Positions 1-8,932 of a DNA stretch of 64,000 nucleotides are shown in pieces. Source of the stretch: Pseudomonas multiresinivorans. GTDB lineage: Bacteria > Pseudomonadota > Gammaproteobacteria > Pseudomonadales > Pseudomonadaceae. Below the pieces are notes generated by a model. The model was not told where the DNA came from, did not search any database, and worked only from the letters and a program-made list of their open reading frames with translations. Position 1 is the first letter of the stretch. Every line of letters begins with the position of its first letter. The translations under genes and the position numbers were made by a program. Location of the stretch: NCBI RefSeq assembly GCF_012971725.1, contig NZ_CP048833.1, forward strand, positions 6,138,001 to 6,202,000. Reading direction: 5' to 3'.

Positions 1-1
1 C

Positions 2-2398
2 TACCAGCTGGGCTACACCGGCGACGAACTTCGCGACATGGGCGAGCGCTTCTGGGAAAAGGTGCTGCACCCGGATGACGTCGAGTACTACTGGCGCGTG
101 CGCAACCTGCAGCAGGTAGTAGGCGATGGCCTGCTGCTGGACAGCCAGCTGCGCTGGCGCCACCGCGACGGTTCCTGGCACTGGTTCGATATCCGCGAGC
201 AGGCCCTGACCCGCGACGCCGCCGGCCGCGTGGCCCGCCTGATCGGCGTGGCCAAGGACATCACCGACACCGTCGAGGCGCACAACTCCCTGCGCGAGAG
301 CGGCCGCCGCTACCGCATGCTCGCCGAGAGCATCAGCGACGTAATTCTCTCCACCGACGCCCAGGTCCAGCTCAACTACATCAGCCCGTCGATCCAGCAG
401 GTGTTCGGCTACAGCCCCGAATGGGTGCTGGCCAACGGCTTCCAGCAGGTCGCGGCCAACCCGGCGCAGCTGGAGCGCCTGGACGAACTACTGAACCGGG
501 TGCAGGGCGCTATCGGCGAACCCAAGCGCCTGGCCGAGCTGCGCGAGGACACCGAGCCGCAGCTGTTCAGCCTCGACTGCCTGCACGCCGACGGCCACAA
601 GATTCCGGTGGAACTGCGCATCGCCCTGATGTGGGACGACCACGGCCGCTTCGAAGGCCTGCTCGGCGTTGCCCGCGATGTCAGTCAGCAGCGCCGCGCC
701 GAGCGCGAGATGCGCATGGCGGCAACGGTGTTCGAGCACTCCACGGCGGCGATCATGGTTACCGACCCGGCCGGCTACATCGTGCAGATCAACGACTCCT
801 TCAGCCGCCTCACCGGCTACTCCGCCGAGGAAGTACTGGACCAGCTGCCGCGCCTGCTCACCGCCGACCGCCAGGAAGCCAACCAGCTCAAGCATGTGCT
901 GGAAAGCCTGCGCAAGAGCGGCAGTTGGGAAGGCGAAATCCTGCAGAAGCGCAAGAGTGGCGAGCTGTACCCGAGCTGGGTCGGCATCACCGCGGTGCAT
1001 GACGAGGAAGGCGACCTGGTCAGCTTCGTCTGCTTCTTCAGCGACATCAGCGAACGCAAGGCCAGCGAGCGGCGCATCCACCGCCTGGCGTACTACGACG
1101 CCCTGACCCACCTGCCCAACCGCACGCTGTTCCAGGACCGCCTGCACACCGCCCTGCTGCAGGCCGAACGGCACCAGCAGTGGGTCGTGCTGATGTTCCT
1201 CGACCTCGACCGCTTCAAGCCGATCAACGACTCCCTCGGCCACGCCGCGGGCGATCGCATGCTCAAGGAAGTGGCCGAACGCCTCAGCCATTGCGTCAGC
1301 GACGACGACACCGTGGCGCGCATGGGCGGCGACGAGTTCACCCTGCTGCTGCCCGGCCAGAAGGACCGCGAGAAGGCGCTCCGGCAGGCGATCCAGGTCG
1401 CCGAGCAGATTCTGTCCAGCCTCGCCCGCCCCTTCACCCTGGAAGGCCGCGAGTTCTTCGTCACCGCCAGCATCGGCGTGGCGCTCTCGCCGCAGGACGG
1501 CGCCGAACTCAGCCAACTGATGAAGAACGCCGACACGGCGATGTACCACGCCAAGGAAATGGGCAAGAACAACTTCCAGTTCTACCAGGCCGAGATGAAC
1601 GCCCGGGCGCTGGAGCGACTGGAACTGGAAAGCGACCTGCGCCGGGCCATCGAGCAGGAAGAGTTCGTCCTCCACTACCAGCCGCAATTCACCGGCGACG
1701 GACGCCGCCTGACCGGCGCCGAGGCGCTGCTGCGCTGGCAGCATCCCAAGCGCGGGCTGATCCCGCCGGCAGAGTTCATCCCGGTACTGGAAGAACTCGG
1801 CCTGGTCGCCCAGGTGGGCGACTGGCTGCTGGAACAGGCCTGCCTGCAGCTGCGCGCCTGGCACCGCGACAAGGTGCGGGTGCCGAAGATTTCCGTGAAC
1901 CTCTCGGCCCGGCAGTTCGCCGACGGCCAGTTGGGCGAGCGCATCGCCGGCATCCTCGAGGACACCGGCATCGCCCCGGCGTGCCTGGAACTGGAACTGA
2001 CCGAAAGCATCCTGATGAGCGATGTTTCCCAGGCGATGCAGATACTTCAGGGCCTGAAGCGCCTGGGCCTGGCGATTGCGGTAGACGACTTCGGCACCGG
2101 CTATTCCTCGCTCAACTACTTGAAGCAGTTCCCCATCGACGTGCTGAAGATCGACCGCAGCTTCGTCGACGGCCTGCCCCACGGCGAGCAGGACGCGCAG
2201 ATCGCCCGCGCCATCATCGCCATGGCCCACAGCCTGAACCTGATGGTGATTGCCGAAGGCGTCGAGACGCACGACCAACTGGAGTTCCTGCGCGAGCACG
2301 GCTGCGACGAGGTGCAGGGCTTCCTCTTCGGCCGCCCGGTGCCGGCCGACCAGTTCGCCGCGCTGTTCGCCAGCAATGCGTTGTTCCTCCTCGGCTGA
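2..2398 (+). CDS. morA: MorA-type PAS-GGDEF-EAL cyclic-di-GMP regulator (5' end outside the window)
   Basis: The reading frame is open from base 2, so this is the C-terminal 798 residues of a longer protein. Three PAS/PAC-like modules come first (roughly residues 1-95, 100-225 and 235-340). A diguanylate cyclase domain follows with an intact GGDEF motif at about 442-446, then an EAL phosphodiesterase domain with EALLRW at about 574 and intact DDFGTGYSSL and EGVET segments. Both catalytic domains therefore look competent. The missing N-terminus should carry the membrane sensor region typical of MorA, a motility and biofilm regulator. Being followed by glyA matches the P. aeruginosa arrangement as I recall it, and this supports the symbol. 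Another PAS-GGDEF-EAL paralogue remains possible. Confidence 0.88.
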   Translation, partial: YQLGYTGDELRDMGERFWEKVLHPDDVEYYWRVRNLQQVVGDGLLLDSQLRWRHRDGSWHWFDIREQALTRDAAGRVARLIGVAKDITDTVEAHNSLRESGRRYRMLAESISDVILSTDAQVQLNYISPSIQQVFGYSPEWVLANGFQQVAANPAQLERLDELLNRVQGAIGEPKRLAELREDTEPQLFSLDCLHADGHKIPVELRIALMWDDHGRFEGLLGVARDVSQQRRAEREMRMAATVFEHSTAAIMVTDPAGYIVQINDSFSRLTGYSAEEVLDQLPRLLTADRQEANQLKHVLESLRKSGSWEGEILQKRKSGELYPSWVGITAVHDEEGDLVSFVCFFSDISERKASERRIHRLAYYDALTHLPNRTLFQDRLHTALLQAERHQQWVVLMFLDLDRFKPINDSLGHAAGDRMLKEVAERLSHCVSDDDTVARMGGDEFTLLLPGQKDREKALRQAIQVAEQILSSLARPFTLEGREFFVTASIGVALSPQDGAELSQLMKNADTAMYHAKEMGKNNFQFYQAEMNARALERLELESDLRRAIEQEEFVLHYQPQFTGDGRRLTGAEALLRWQHPKRGLIPPAEFIPVLEELGLVAQVGDWLLEQACLQLRAWHRDKVRVPKISVNLSARQFADGQLGERIAGILEDTGIAPACLELELTESILMSDVSQAMQILQGLKRLGLAIAVDDFGTGYSSLNYLKQFPIDVLKIDRSFVDGLPHGEQDAQIARAIIAMAHSLNLMVIAEGVETHDQLEFLREHGCDEVQGFLFGRPVPADQFAALFASNALFLLG

Positions 2399-2424
2399 CC
2401 CATCGGCTCGATGTTCGGCTTTGT

Positions 2425-2506
2425 GTAGGAGCGGACTCTGTCCGCGATGTGCCGCCGACCAGCTCGGAGCCGCCGGGGATCAATCGCGGACGGAGTCCGC
2501 TCCTAC
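2425..2506. repeat. REPIN-like inverted repeat (GTAGGAGCGGACTCTGTCCGCGAT type)
   Basis: Two outward-ending arms, GTAGGAGCGGACTC/TGTCCGCGAT and its near-complement ATCGCGGAC/GGAGTCCGCTCCTAC, flank about 34 bases of spacer. The same family recurs at 47678-47748. It lies in the 273-base gap between morA and glyA. The rest of the gap holds only the probable glyA promoter, with a TAGAAT -10-like hexamer at 2625-2630. Confidence 0.85.
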
Positions 2507-2671
2507 ACACGCCGCACCGCCTCAGCAAGCGCCAAGCTGCTCGCAAATCCACCGATCCGCCGCCTTGAACCCCGCTTGTCAGCCACATGACCGCCTTTCA
2601 TGTGCCAGCACCGGCGCCTTGGGTTAGAATGCGCGCCTTTCCCCCAGTACCCGATCCTTAAGAGGACCGCC

Positions 2672-3925
2672 ATGTTCAGCCGTGATTTGACCCTCGCCCG
2701 CTACGATGCCGAACTCTTCGCCGCGATGGAGCAGGAAGCCCAGCGCCAGGAAGAGCACATCGAGCTCATCGCCTCCGAGAACTACACCAGCCCGGCGGTG
2801 ATGGAAGCCCAGGGTTCGGTGCTGACCAACAAGTACGCCGAAGGTTACCCGGGCAAGCGCTACTACGGTGGTTGCGAGTACGTCGACGTCGTCGAGCAGC
2901 TGGCCATCGACCGCGCCAAGGAGCTGTTCGGCGCCGACTACGCCAACGTCCAGCCGCACGCCGGTTCCCAGGCCAACGCCGCCGTCTACCTGGCCCTGCT
3001 GTCGGCCGGTGACACCATCCTGGGCATGAGCCTGGCCCACGGCGGTCACCTGACCCACGGCGCCAGCGTTTCCTCCTCCGGCAAGCTGTACAACGCCGTG
3101 CAGTACGGCATCACCGACGCCGGCCTGATCGACTACGACGAAGTCGAGCGCCTGGCCGTCGAGCACAAGCCGAAGATGATCGTCGCCGGCTTCTCCGCCT
3201 ATTCCCAGGTGCTGGACTTCGCCCGCTTCCGCGCCATCGCCGACAAGGTCGGTGCCTACCTGTTCGTCGACATGGCCCACGTGGCCGGTCTGGTCGCCGC
3301 TGGCGTCTACCCGAACCCGGTGCCGTTCGCCGACGTGGTCACCACCACCACCCACAAGACCCTGCGCGGCCCGCGCGGCGGCCTGATCCTCGCTCGCAAG
3401 AACGAAGAGATCGAGAAGAAGCTGAACTCCGCCGTCTTCCCGGGCGCCCAGGGTGGCCCGCTGGAGCACGTGATCGCCGCCAAGGCCGTGTGCTTCAAGG
3501 AAGCCCTGCAGCCCGAGTTCAAGGCCTACCAGCAGCAGGTCCTGAAGAACGCCCAGACCATGGCCAGCGTGTTCATCGAGCGCGGCTTCGACGTGGTTTC
3601 CGGCGGTACCCAGAACCACCTGTTCCTGCTGTCCCTGATCAAGCAGGACATCACCGGTAAAGATGCCGACGCCGCCCTGGGTCGCGCCTTCATCACCGTG
3701 AACAAGAACAGCGTGCCAAACGACCCGCGTTCCCCGTTCGTCACCTCCGGCCTGCGTATCGGCACCCCGGCCGTCACCACCCGCGGCTTCAAGGAAGCCG
3801 AGTGCCGCGAGCTGGCCGGCTGGATCTGCGACATCCTGACCAACATGGGCGACGAGTCCGTGGTGGACGGCGTGCGCGAGAAGGTCAAGGCCATCTGCGC
3901 CAAGTTCCCGGTCTACGGCGCCTAA
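2672..3925 (+). CDS. glyA: Serine hydroxymethyltransferase
   Basis: This PLP enzyme interconverts serine plus tetrahydrofolate with glycine plus 5,10-methylene-tetrahydrofolate in the cytoplasm and feeds one-carbon metabolism. The 417-residue length is normal for the family. The PLP-lysine motif TTTTHKTLRGPRGG is present with the Schiff-base lysine at residue 229, and the N-terminal IELIASENYTSPAVMEAQGS block is intact. The start at 2672 was chosen because GGACCGCC lies just upstream and the family begins MFSRD...; an in-frame extension to 2600 is not family-like. A strong terminator follows. Pseudomonads carry several glyA copies, and this one corresponds in position to the morA-linked copy. 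Confidence 0.97.
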   Translation: MFSRDLTLARYDAELFAAMEQEAQRQEEHIELIASENYTSPAVMEAQGSVLTNKYAEGYPGKRYYGGCEYVDVVEQLAIDRAKELFGADYANVQPHAGSQANAAVYLALLSAGDTILGMSLAHGGHLTHGASVSSSGKLYNAVQYGITDAGLIDYDEVERLAVEHKPKMIVAGFSAYSQVLDFARFRAIADKVGAYLFVDMAHVAGLVAAGVYPNPVPFADVVTTTTHKTLRGPRGGLILARKNEEIEKKLNSAVFPGAQGGPLEHVIAAKAVCFKEALQPEFKAYQQQVLKNAQTMASVFIERGFDVVSGGTQNHLFLLSLIKQDITGKDADAALGRAFITVNKNSVPNDPRSPFVTSGLRIGTPAVTTRGFKEAECRELAGWICDILTNMGDESVVDGVREKVKAICAKFPVYGA

Positions 3926-3946
3926 GCCGTAACCCGCGAACCGCGA

Positions 3947-3977
3947 TAAAAAAAGCCCGGCAGATGCCGGGCTTTTT
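3947..3977 (+). terminator. Rho-independent terminator of glyA
   Basis: The stem AAGCCCGGCA-GA-TGCCGGGCTT is followed by a T-run and preceded by an A-run, so it could also act on the other strand. Confidence 0.92.
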
Positions 3978-4011
3978 CATGTCTGTCGCTCACAGAACTC
4001 AAGCTGAACCT

Positions 4012-4088
4012 GTAGGAGCGAGCTTGCTCGCGAACAGATTCCGTCCTGGCGTCAGCGCTATGCGGTTCGCGAGCAAGCTCGCTCCTAC
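4012..4088. repeat. REPIN (GTAGGAGCGAGCTTGCTCGCGAA type)
   Basis: This is a perfect pair of inverted 23-base REP arms around a spacer of about 31 bases. The same arms occur at 31321-31400, 59919-59985 and, with a damaged right arm, at 61498-61589. Confidence 0.93.
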
Positions 4089-4127
4089 GAAAAACCCACT
4101 GCGCACCGGTAACGGTAATAAAGCTTC

Positions 4128-4164
4128 GTAGGGGGGATAACCTGTTCCAGGTTATTCGCCCTAC
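4128..4164. repeat. Hairpin repeat (GTAGGG..GATAACCTG type)
   Basis: An imperfect inverted repeat begins GTAGGG and ends CCCTAC, with AACCTG/CAGGTT forming the inner stem. It resembles the GTAGGG-type elements at 55886-56014. Confidence 0.6.
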
Positions 4165-4191
4165 AGAGGGATACGCCCAATAAAGGACGGA

Positions 4192-4683
4192 CTAGGGCTG
4201 CCCGCCTGATTTCTGCTCCGGCTGCACCGGCACATCCCGCAAGTCGTTGAGTCGCCGCACCAGCGTCTCCGCCTCCGCCTGGCTGGCAAACCCCTTGAGC
4301 ATCACCTGGCCATCGGTCACCACCCGCGTCACCTTGGGTAGCAGGCGCAGTTGCCCGTCGATCACCACTGCCAGGGCCTTGCCCTGCTCTTCCTCGGTCA
4401 GCCTGGCCAGGCGCTGGCTGGCTTCGGGGGTGAAGCGCACCCGTACCGCGGGCTTGCCGTCGGCCACGCTGGCCAGTTCGGCCCGCTGCACGTCGCGCTG
4501 GGTAAGGACGGGATGGGTCTCCAGCAGCACCGCCTTGCCCTGCGGGTCAGCCAGGGTACGGGTAGTGGCCGTGGGCTTCTCGGCCAGGGCGTGGACATCG
4601 AAGGTGTGCTGCGGCGCCGACGGCGGTGCACCGGCGCAGGCGCCCAACAATGAGGCGAGGAGGATCGGAATAGAGCGTTTCAT
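4192..4683 (-). CDS. Lipoprotein with SecD/SecDF P1-head-like fold
   Basis: The protein is 163 residues with a lipoprotein signal peptide. The lipobox LLGAC puts the lipidated cysteine at residue 16. The rest resembles the P1 head domain of the SecD export factor: a VLLETHPVLTQRDVQRAEL segment, a long central VRFTPEASQRLARLT stretch, and a final GFASQAEAETLVRRLN helix. The family role is undefined. A free-standing periplasmic SecD-head lipoprotein could bind exported protein or peptide, but that is inference. It is transcribed away from the permease at 4962. Confidence 0.75.
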   Translation of the reverse strand: MKRSIPILLASLLGACAGAPPSAPQHTFDVHALAEKPTATTRTLADPQGKAVLLETHPVLTQRDVQRAELASVADGKPAVRVRFTPEASQRLARLTEEEQGKALAVVIDGQLRLLPKVTRVVTDGQVMLKGFASQAEAETLVRRLNDLRDVPVQPEQKSGGQP

Positions 4684-4847
4684 CGAATGCGAATCAGACA
4701 GGACGACCCGGTCGGGCCAGGATTATGAAGAGTCAGACCACGGCGATTGCACAAGTTGCACTCCCTTGGTCGGCACCCGCGACTAAGCTTGCAGACGAAC
4801 GGATGCTGGCGGTCCGGTCAGAAATTCTCCGGCTCAGGGCAAGCTGG

Positions 4848-4885
4848 TATCATGCGCGCCTTTTGCCGGCCACAAGAAAAGGCGC
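4848..4885 (+). promoter_or_regulatory. Possible -10 element and structured leader of the nucleobase permease
   Basis: A TATCAT hexamer at 4848-4853 is followed at once by a stem GCGCCTTTT (4856-4864) / AAAAGGCGC (4877-4885) with a 12-base loop. About 75 more bases precede the permease start codon. This gives an untranslated leader of roughly 100 bases with a perfect 9-bp helix. No known riboswitch family was recognised. Confidence 0.4.
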
Positions 4886-4961
4886 AGGGCCCACTTGGGC
4901 ATGTACCTTGCTTTTCCCGGCCAGAACGATAACGGCGCGAGAGCGTCACGGGGAGCCAAAC

Positions 4962-6257
4962 ATGCTGGAAAAGCTGTTCCAACTCAAGGCGCACAACACC
5001 AATGTGCGCACCGAGATCCTGGCGGGTATCACCACCTTCCTGACCATGGCCTACATACTTTTCGTCAACCCGAGCATCCTCGGCGAGACCGGCATGGACA
5101 AGGGCGCGATCTTCGTAGCGACGTGCCTCGCGGCGGCCATCGGTTCGGCCATCATGGGCCTGATCGCCAACTACCCGATCGCCCTGGCTCCCGGCATGGG
5201 CCTGAACGCCTTCTTCACCTACACCGTGGTCCTGCACATGGGCCACACCTGGCAGGTGGCGCTTGGCGCGGTGTTCCTCTCCGCGTGCATGTTCTTCATC
5301 ATTTCGATCTTCCGCATCCGCGAGTGGATCATCAACAGCATCCCGCTGGCCCTGCGCTCGGCGATCGCCGCCGGCATTGGCCTGTTCCTCGCGCTGATCG
5401 CGCTGAAGGAATCGGGCATCGTCGTCGCCAACCAGGCCACCCTGGTGGGCATGGGTGACCTGGCCAAGCCCGCACCGCTGCTGGCGATCCTCGGCTTCAT
5501 CCTGATCGTCGCCCTGGAAGCCCGCCGCGTGACCGGCGCGGTGATGATCGGCATCCTGGTCGTCACCTTCATCTCCATCGCCATCGGCGTCTCCCAGTTC
5601 GGTGGCGTGGTGTCGATGCCGCCGTCCCTGGCGCCGACCTTCCTGCAACTGGATATCAAGGGCGCGCTGGATATCGGCCTGTTCAGCGTGATCTTCGCCT
5701 TCCTCTTCGTCGACCTGTTCGACAACTCCGGCACCCTGATCGGCGTGGCCAAGCGCGCCGGCCTGATGGGCAAGGACGGGCACATGCCGAAGATGGGCCG
5801 CGCGCTGATCGCCGACAGCTCCGCCGCCATGGTCGGCTCGCTGCTGGGTACTTCCACCACCACCAGCTACATCGAATCGGCGGCGGGAGTTTCCGCCGGT
5901 GGTCGCACCGGCCTGACCGCCATCGTAGTCGCCGTGCTGTTCCTGCTGGCGCTGTTCTTCGCGCCGCTGGCGGGCAACGTCCCGGCCTTCGCCACCGCGC
6001 CTGCCCTGTTCTTCGTCGCCGTGCTGATGGCCTCCGGCCTGGCCGAGATCGACTGGGACGACCTGACCGTCGCCGCCCCCGTGGTAGTGACCGCGCTGGC
6101 CATGCCGCTGACCTTCTCCATCGCCAACGGCATCGCTTTCGGCTTCATCACCTGGACCGCCTGCAAGCTGCTGTCCGGCCGCTTCCGCGAGCTGAACCCG
6201 GCGCTGGTCATTCTGTCGATTCTTTTCGTGATCAAGCTGGGCTGGTTCAACGCCTGA
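4962..6257 (+). CDS. NCS2/AzgA-type adenine/guanine/hypoxanthine permease
   Basis: The protein is a 431-residue inner-membrane transporter with about 12-14 hydrophobic segments. Family signatures include the N-terminal AGITTFLTMAYILFVNP, APGMGLNAFFTY near residue 80, and FLFVDLFDNSGTLIGVA and GTSTTTSYIESAAGVSAGGRTG further on. These are typical of the AzgA/YicO/PbuG branch, which imports purine bases by proton symport. The start at 4962 follows a GGGGAG ribosome-binding site; the frame is open further upstream but that part reads as non-conserved leader. trmA lies downstream, the same neighbour order I recall from P. aeruginosa. The exact substrate (hypoxanthine, guanine or adenine) cannot be read from the sequence. 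Confidence 0.9.
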   Translation: MLEKLFQLKAHNTNVRTEILAGITTFLTMAYILFVNPSILGETGMDKGAIFVATCLAAAIGSAIMGLIANYPIALAPGMGLNAFFTYTVVLHMGHTWQVALGAVFLSACMFFIISIFRIREWIINSIPLALRSAIAAGIGLFLALIALKESGIVVANQATLVGMGDLAKPAPLLAILGFILIVALEARRVTGAVMIGILVVTFISIAIGVSQFGGVVSMPPSLAPTFLQLDIKGALDIGLFSVIFAFLFVDLFDNSGTLIGVAKRAGLMGKDGHMPKMGRALIADSSAAMVGSLLGTSTTTSYIESAAGVSAGGRTGLTAIVVAVLFLLALFFAPLAGNVPAFATAPALFFVAVLMASGLAEIDWDDLTVAAPVVVTALAMPLTFSIANGIAFGFITWTACKLLSGRFRELNPALVILSILFVIKLGWFNA

Positions 6258-6272
6258 TCTTACTTTCGCGGC

Positions 6273-6346
6273 ATGGGTATCGCTGCGCTCCACCCATCCT
6301 ACAGATGGCATCAACGTAGGATGGTGTGGAGCGCAGCGATACCCAT
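6273..6346. repeat. Large inverted repeat (GTAGGATGGGTGGAGC / GCTCCACCCATCCTAC type)
   Basis: The arms at 6273-6302 and 6316-6346 are almost exact complements over about 30 bases around a 13-base loop. This is a third REP-like family in the window. It separates the permease stop from trmA and would form a very stable RNA hairpin. Confidence 0.88.
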
Positions 6347-6379
6347 CAAATGCCGCCGACTACACGAGTTACCCGTCCC

Positions 6380-7465
6380 ATGAGCAGTCCGCGTTTCGAT
6401 CCCTCCCACTACGACAGCCAACTGGCCGACAAGGCTGCGCGCCTGCGCGAGCTGCTGGCGCCCTTCGCCGCGCCGGAGCCAGAGGTGTTCGATTCGCCCC
6501 GCGAGCATTACCGCCTGCGCGCCGAGTTCCGCCTGTGGCGAGAAGGCGAGGCACGCCACTACGCGATGTTCGAGCAGGGCGACAAGCACACGCCGATCCT
6601 GATCGAGGAATTCCCCATCGCCAGCCAGCGCATCAACGAGCTGATGCCGCGCCTGAAGGCCGCCTGGGCCGCGCCGACGCTGGGCCACAAGCTGTTCCAG
6701 GTGGAGTTCCTTACCACCCTGGCAGGCGATGCGCTGATCACCCTCTGCTACCACCGCCCGGTGGACGCCGCCTGGCAAGCCGCTGCCGAGAACCTGGCCG
6801 CCGAACTGGGCGTGAGCATCGTTGGCCGCTCCCGTGGCAAGCGTCTGGTGGTGGGCCGTGACTACGTGAGTGAAGAGCTGACCGTTGCCGGCCGCACCTT
6901 CCGCTACCGCCAGCCGGAGGGCGCCTTCACCCAGCCCAACGGCGAGGTCTGCCAGAAGATGCTCAACTGGGCTTACGAAGCCCTGGGCCAGCGCGAGGAC
7001 GACCTGCTGGAGCTGTACTGCGGCAACGGCAACTTCACCCTGCCGCTGGCGACCCGTGTGCGCAAGGTGCTGGCCACCGAGATCAGCAAGACCTCGGTGA
7101 ACGCCGCCCTGGCCAACCTGGCCGACAACGCCGTGGATAACGTCACCCTGGTGCGCCTCTCCGCCGAGGAACTGACCCAGGCGCTCAACGAGGTTCGCCC
7201 GTTCCGCCGCCTGGCTGACGTCGACCTGAAGTCCTACGAGTTCGGCAGCGTGTTCGTCGACCCGCCGCGCGCCGGTATGGACCCGGACACCTGCGAACTG
7301 ACCCGGCGCTTCGACAACATCCTGTACATCTCCTGCAACCCGGAGACCCTGGCGCAGAACATCGCCCAGCTGCACGACACCCACCAGGTCAGCCGCTGCG
7401 CCCTGTTCGACCAGTTCCCCTACACGCACCACATGGAAGCCGGCGTGCTGCTGACCCGCCGCTGA
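6380..7465 (+). CDS. trmA: tRNA (uracil-5-)-methyltransferase TrmA
   Basis: This SAM-dependent enzyme makes m5U54 (ribothymidine) in the T-loop of tRNAs. The 361-residue length fits. The SAM-binding segment LLELYCGNGNFTLPLA, the VFVDPPRAGMD motif, the nucleophilic cysteine 319 in ISCNPETL and the general-base glutamate 353 in HHMEAGVLL are all visible. The start at 6380 (ATG AGC AGT) matches the family N-terminus MS..FDP..Y..QL. An inverted repeat immediately upstream separates it from the permease gene, so co-transcription is uncertain. Confidence 0.97.
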   Translation: MSSPRFDPSHYDSQLADKAARLRELLAPFAAPEPEVFDSPREHYRLRAEFRLWREGEARHYAMFEQGDKHTPILIEEFPIASQRINELMPRLKAAWAAPTLGHKLFQVEFLTTLAGDALITLCYHRPVDAAWQAAAENLAAELGVSIVGRSRGKRLVVGRDYVSEELTVAGRTFRYRQPEGAFTQPNGEVCQKMLNWAYEALGQREDDLLELYCGNGNFTLPLATRVRKVLATEISKTSVNAALANLADNAVDNVTLVRLSAEELTQALNEVRPFRRLADVDLKSYEFGSVFVDPPRAGMDPDTCELTRRFDNILYISCNPETLAQNIAQLHDTHQVSRCALFDQFPYTHHMEAGVLLTRR

Positions 7466-7485
7466 GCACTCGCCACTACAACGGA

Positions 7486-7508
7486 CCGCCCAACCTAGGG
7501 TTGGGCGG
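7486..7508. terminator. Perfect 10-bp hairpin after trmA
   Basis: CCGCCCAACC-TAG-GGTTGGGCGG forms a perfect stem with a tiny loop but has no T-run. It may be an RNA 3'-end stabiliser or a weak terminator. Confidence 0.5.
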
Positions 7509-7560
7509 CGCCTCCGGGTTCTGCAGCTAGTCTTGCGGAACAACGACAAGAGGCACGCCC

Positions 7561-8052
7561 ATGTCCCGCCTGATCCTCCCCCTGCTGTTCCTGCTGCTGA
7601 GCGCCTGTGCCGGCAGCGACCCTGCCAACATCAGCGTCTCCCCTGCCGCCAATGGCCGGCAAAGCACCTTCTTCATCCAGGCCGTGCGCGCGCAAGGCCA
7701 CCGCGAGGATCTGGAGGATCGCTTCGATCTCGCCGTACGCCGCGCGCTGGAAGCCAAGGGCTATGAATTCAAGGAAAGCTCGGGAGAGCTACGGGTGATC
7801 TATGCCGTCGGCCTGGACAGCCAGACCGGCATCGTCCAGCGACCGGTGGCGACCAGCGCGGGCGTGATGACCCAGACCCAGTTCACCGATCAGGAACAGG
7901 CGCGCCTGGCGCTGAGGATTCTCGACGAGGCTACCGGGCAAGTGCTGTACCAGGCGCAAGTGGCGCGCCAGCTGCACGATCCGAAGATGACCCAGCAGGC
8001 CGTGGACGAAGGCATCGCCCGCCTGCTGAAGGATTTCCCCGCGCACCAATGA
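7561..8052 (+). CDS. DUF4136-type lipoprotein
   Basis: The protein is 163 residues. A signal peptide ends in the lipobox LLSAC with the lipid cysteine at about residue 16. After it comes a mature domain with the DUF4136 pattern: FFIQAVRAQGHREDLEDRFDLAVRRALEAKGY, then a beta-rich middle and a C-terminal ALRILDEATGQVLYQAQ...GIARLLKDFP. Proteins of this family sit in the outer membrane and have no assigned function. An AAGAGGC ribosome-binding site precedes the ATG. Its 3' end faces the DUF1883 gene. Confidence 0.8.
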   Translation: MSRLILPLLFLLLSACAGSDPANISVSPAANGRQSTFFIQAVRAQGHREDLEDRFDLAVRRALEAKGYEFKESSGELRVIYAVGLDSQTGIVQRPVATSAGVMTQTQFTDQEQARLALRILDEATGQVLYQAQVARQLHDPKMTQQAVDEGIARLLKDFPAHQ

Positions 8053-8072
8053 ATGGGCCGGGGAACTGAGGA

Positions 8073-8375
8073 TCAGCCGAAGTTCGACGGCGACTTGCGC
8101 ACGAACTTGATGCTGTACTTGAAGTCGGCCTTGCGCGTAACACTGATGGCGCGGCGGGTGACGGTGTCGATGGTGATGTTCCAGTTGCCGGTGCTGGGCA
8201 CCTTGATCTTGGCCGGGAAACGATCGAACGCGCCGCCGTGGTAGACGTGGCGGCCGCCGTTCTTGAAGCTGCGGAAGGCGGCGTCCGTCATCAGGCGGAT
8301 GTTGCAGGTCATGGAACACTCGATGACGACCAGATCGCCTTCGTTGAGGTGTTCACGTTGATGGACGAACTTCAT
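8073..8375 (-). CDS. DUF1883 domain protein
   Basis: The protein has 100 residues and no signal peptide. It resembles DUF1883 proteins: MKFVHQREHLNEGDLVVIECSMTCNIRLMTDAAF near the N-terminus, and GNWNITIDT before a basic C-terminus. It is a small beta-rich protein of unknown role. It is convergent with the DUF4136 lipoprotein gene. Confidence 0.75.
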   Translation of the reverse strand: MKFVHQREHLNEGDLVVIECSMTCNIRLMTDAAFRSFKNGGRHVYHGGAFDRFPAKIKVPSTGNWNITIDTVTRRAISVTRKADFKYSIKFVRKSPSNFG

Positions 8376-8473
8376 GCTGGCTCCGCTGCTACTACCGCAA
8401 AATCAATACGATAGCACGGAGCGGGGTCGGCCCGGCAGCGCCGCTGCTTGCTGGTGACGCCGCTCATCCGAAC

Positions 8474-8932
8474 TCACAACCCCTCGAAGTCGGCCTTGCG
8501 CTCCTCGGGCTCCTGTTCTTCGCGCACCACCACCTGGCGATTGCGCGACTGCCGCTCCAACCAATAGAGGGCGAAGATCGCCAACGCCGAGATCACGCTG
8601 CGGTAAACCACGCCGGCCAGCTGCGCGTCCCACTCCATGCCGCCTTCGGTCCAGGCAATGAGCAGGCGCGACAGGGTCAGGGTGAGCTGTACGAGGATTA
8701 CCAGGATCAGCGCCGGGCGCACCAACAGGCGACGACGCAGGGCGAAGACGAGGAACAGCGCGAGAGCGAACTGGTGGCCGCCGTAGAACACGCGGGCGTC
8801 ACTCACAGAAGACGGCTCCATCAGCAGCATGCCGCTGAGGTTGGCCATTTCGTAGGGGCGAATCCAGTAGAGCAGTCCCAGGCCACCCCAGACCAGAGCC
8901 TGGACCAGCAGGACGAGACGGGCGAAGAGCAT
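8474..8932 (-). CDS. Small four-helix membrane protein, DUF4345-like
   Basis: The protein has 152 residues and four predicted transmembrane helices, with a basic R-RR loop after the second and a charged acidic C-terminal tail. The VFYGGHQFALALFLVFALRRR segment is like DUF4345 proteins. The start at 8932 is supported by AAGGAGA eight bases upstream. Function is unknown. Confidence 0.7.
   Translation of the reverse strand: MLFARLVLLVQALVWGGLGLLYWIRPYEMANLSGMLLMEPSSVSDARVFYGGHQFALALFLVFALRRRLLVRPALILVILVQLTLTLSRLLIAWTEGGMEWDAQLAGVVYRSVISALAIFALYWLERQSRNRQVVVREEQEPEERKADFEGL

Noticed and set aside
4012..4088. CRISPR-like repeat structure
   Set aside because: The repeats are single inverted doublets scattered through intergenic gaps, not direct repeats with regular unique spacers.
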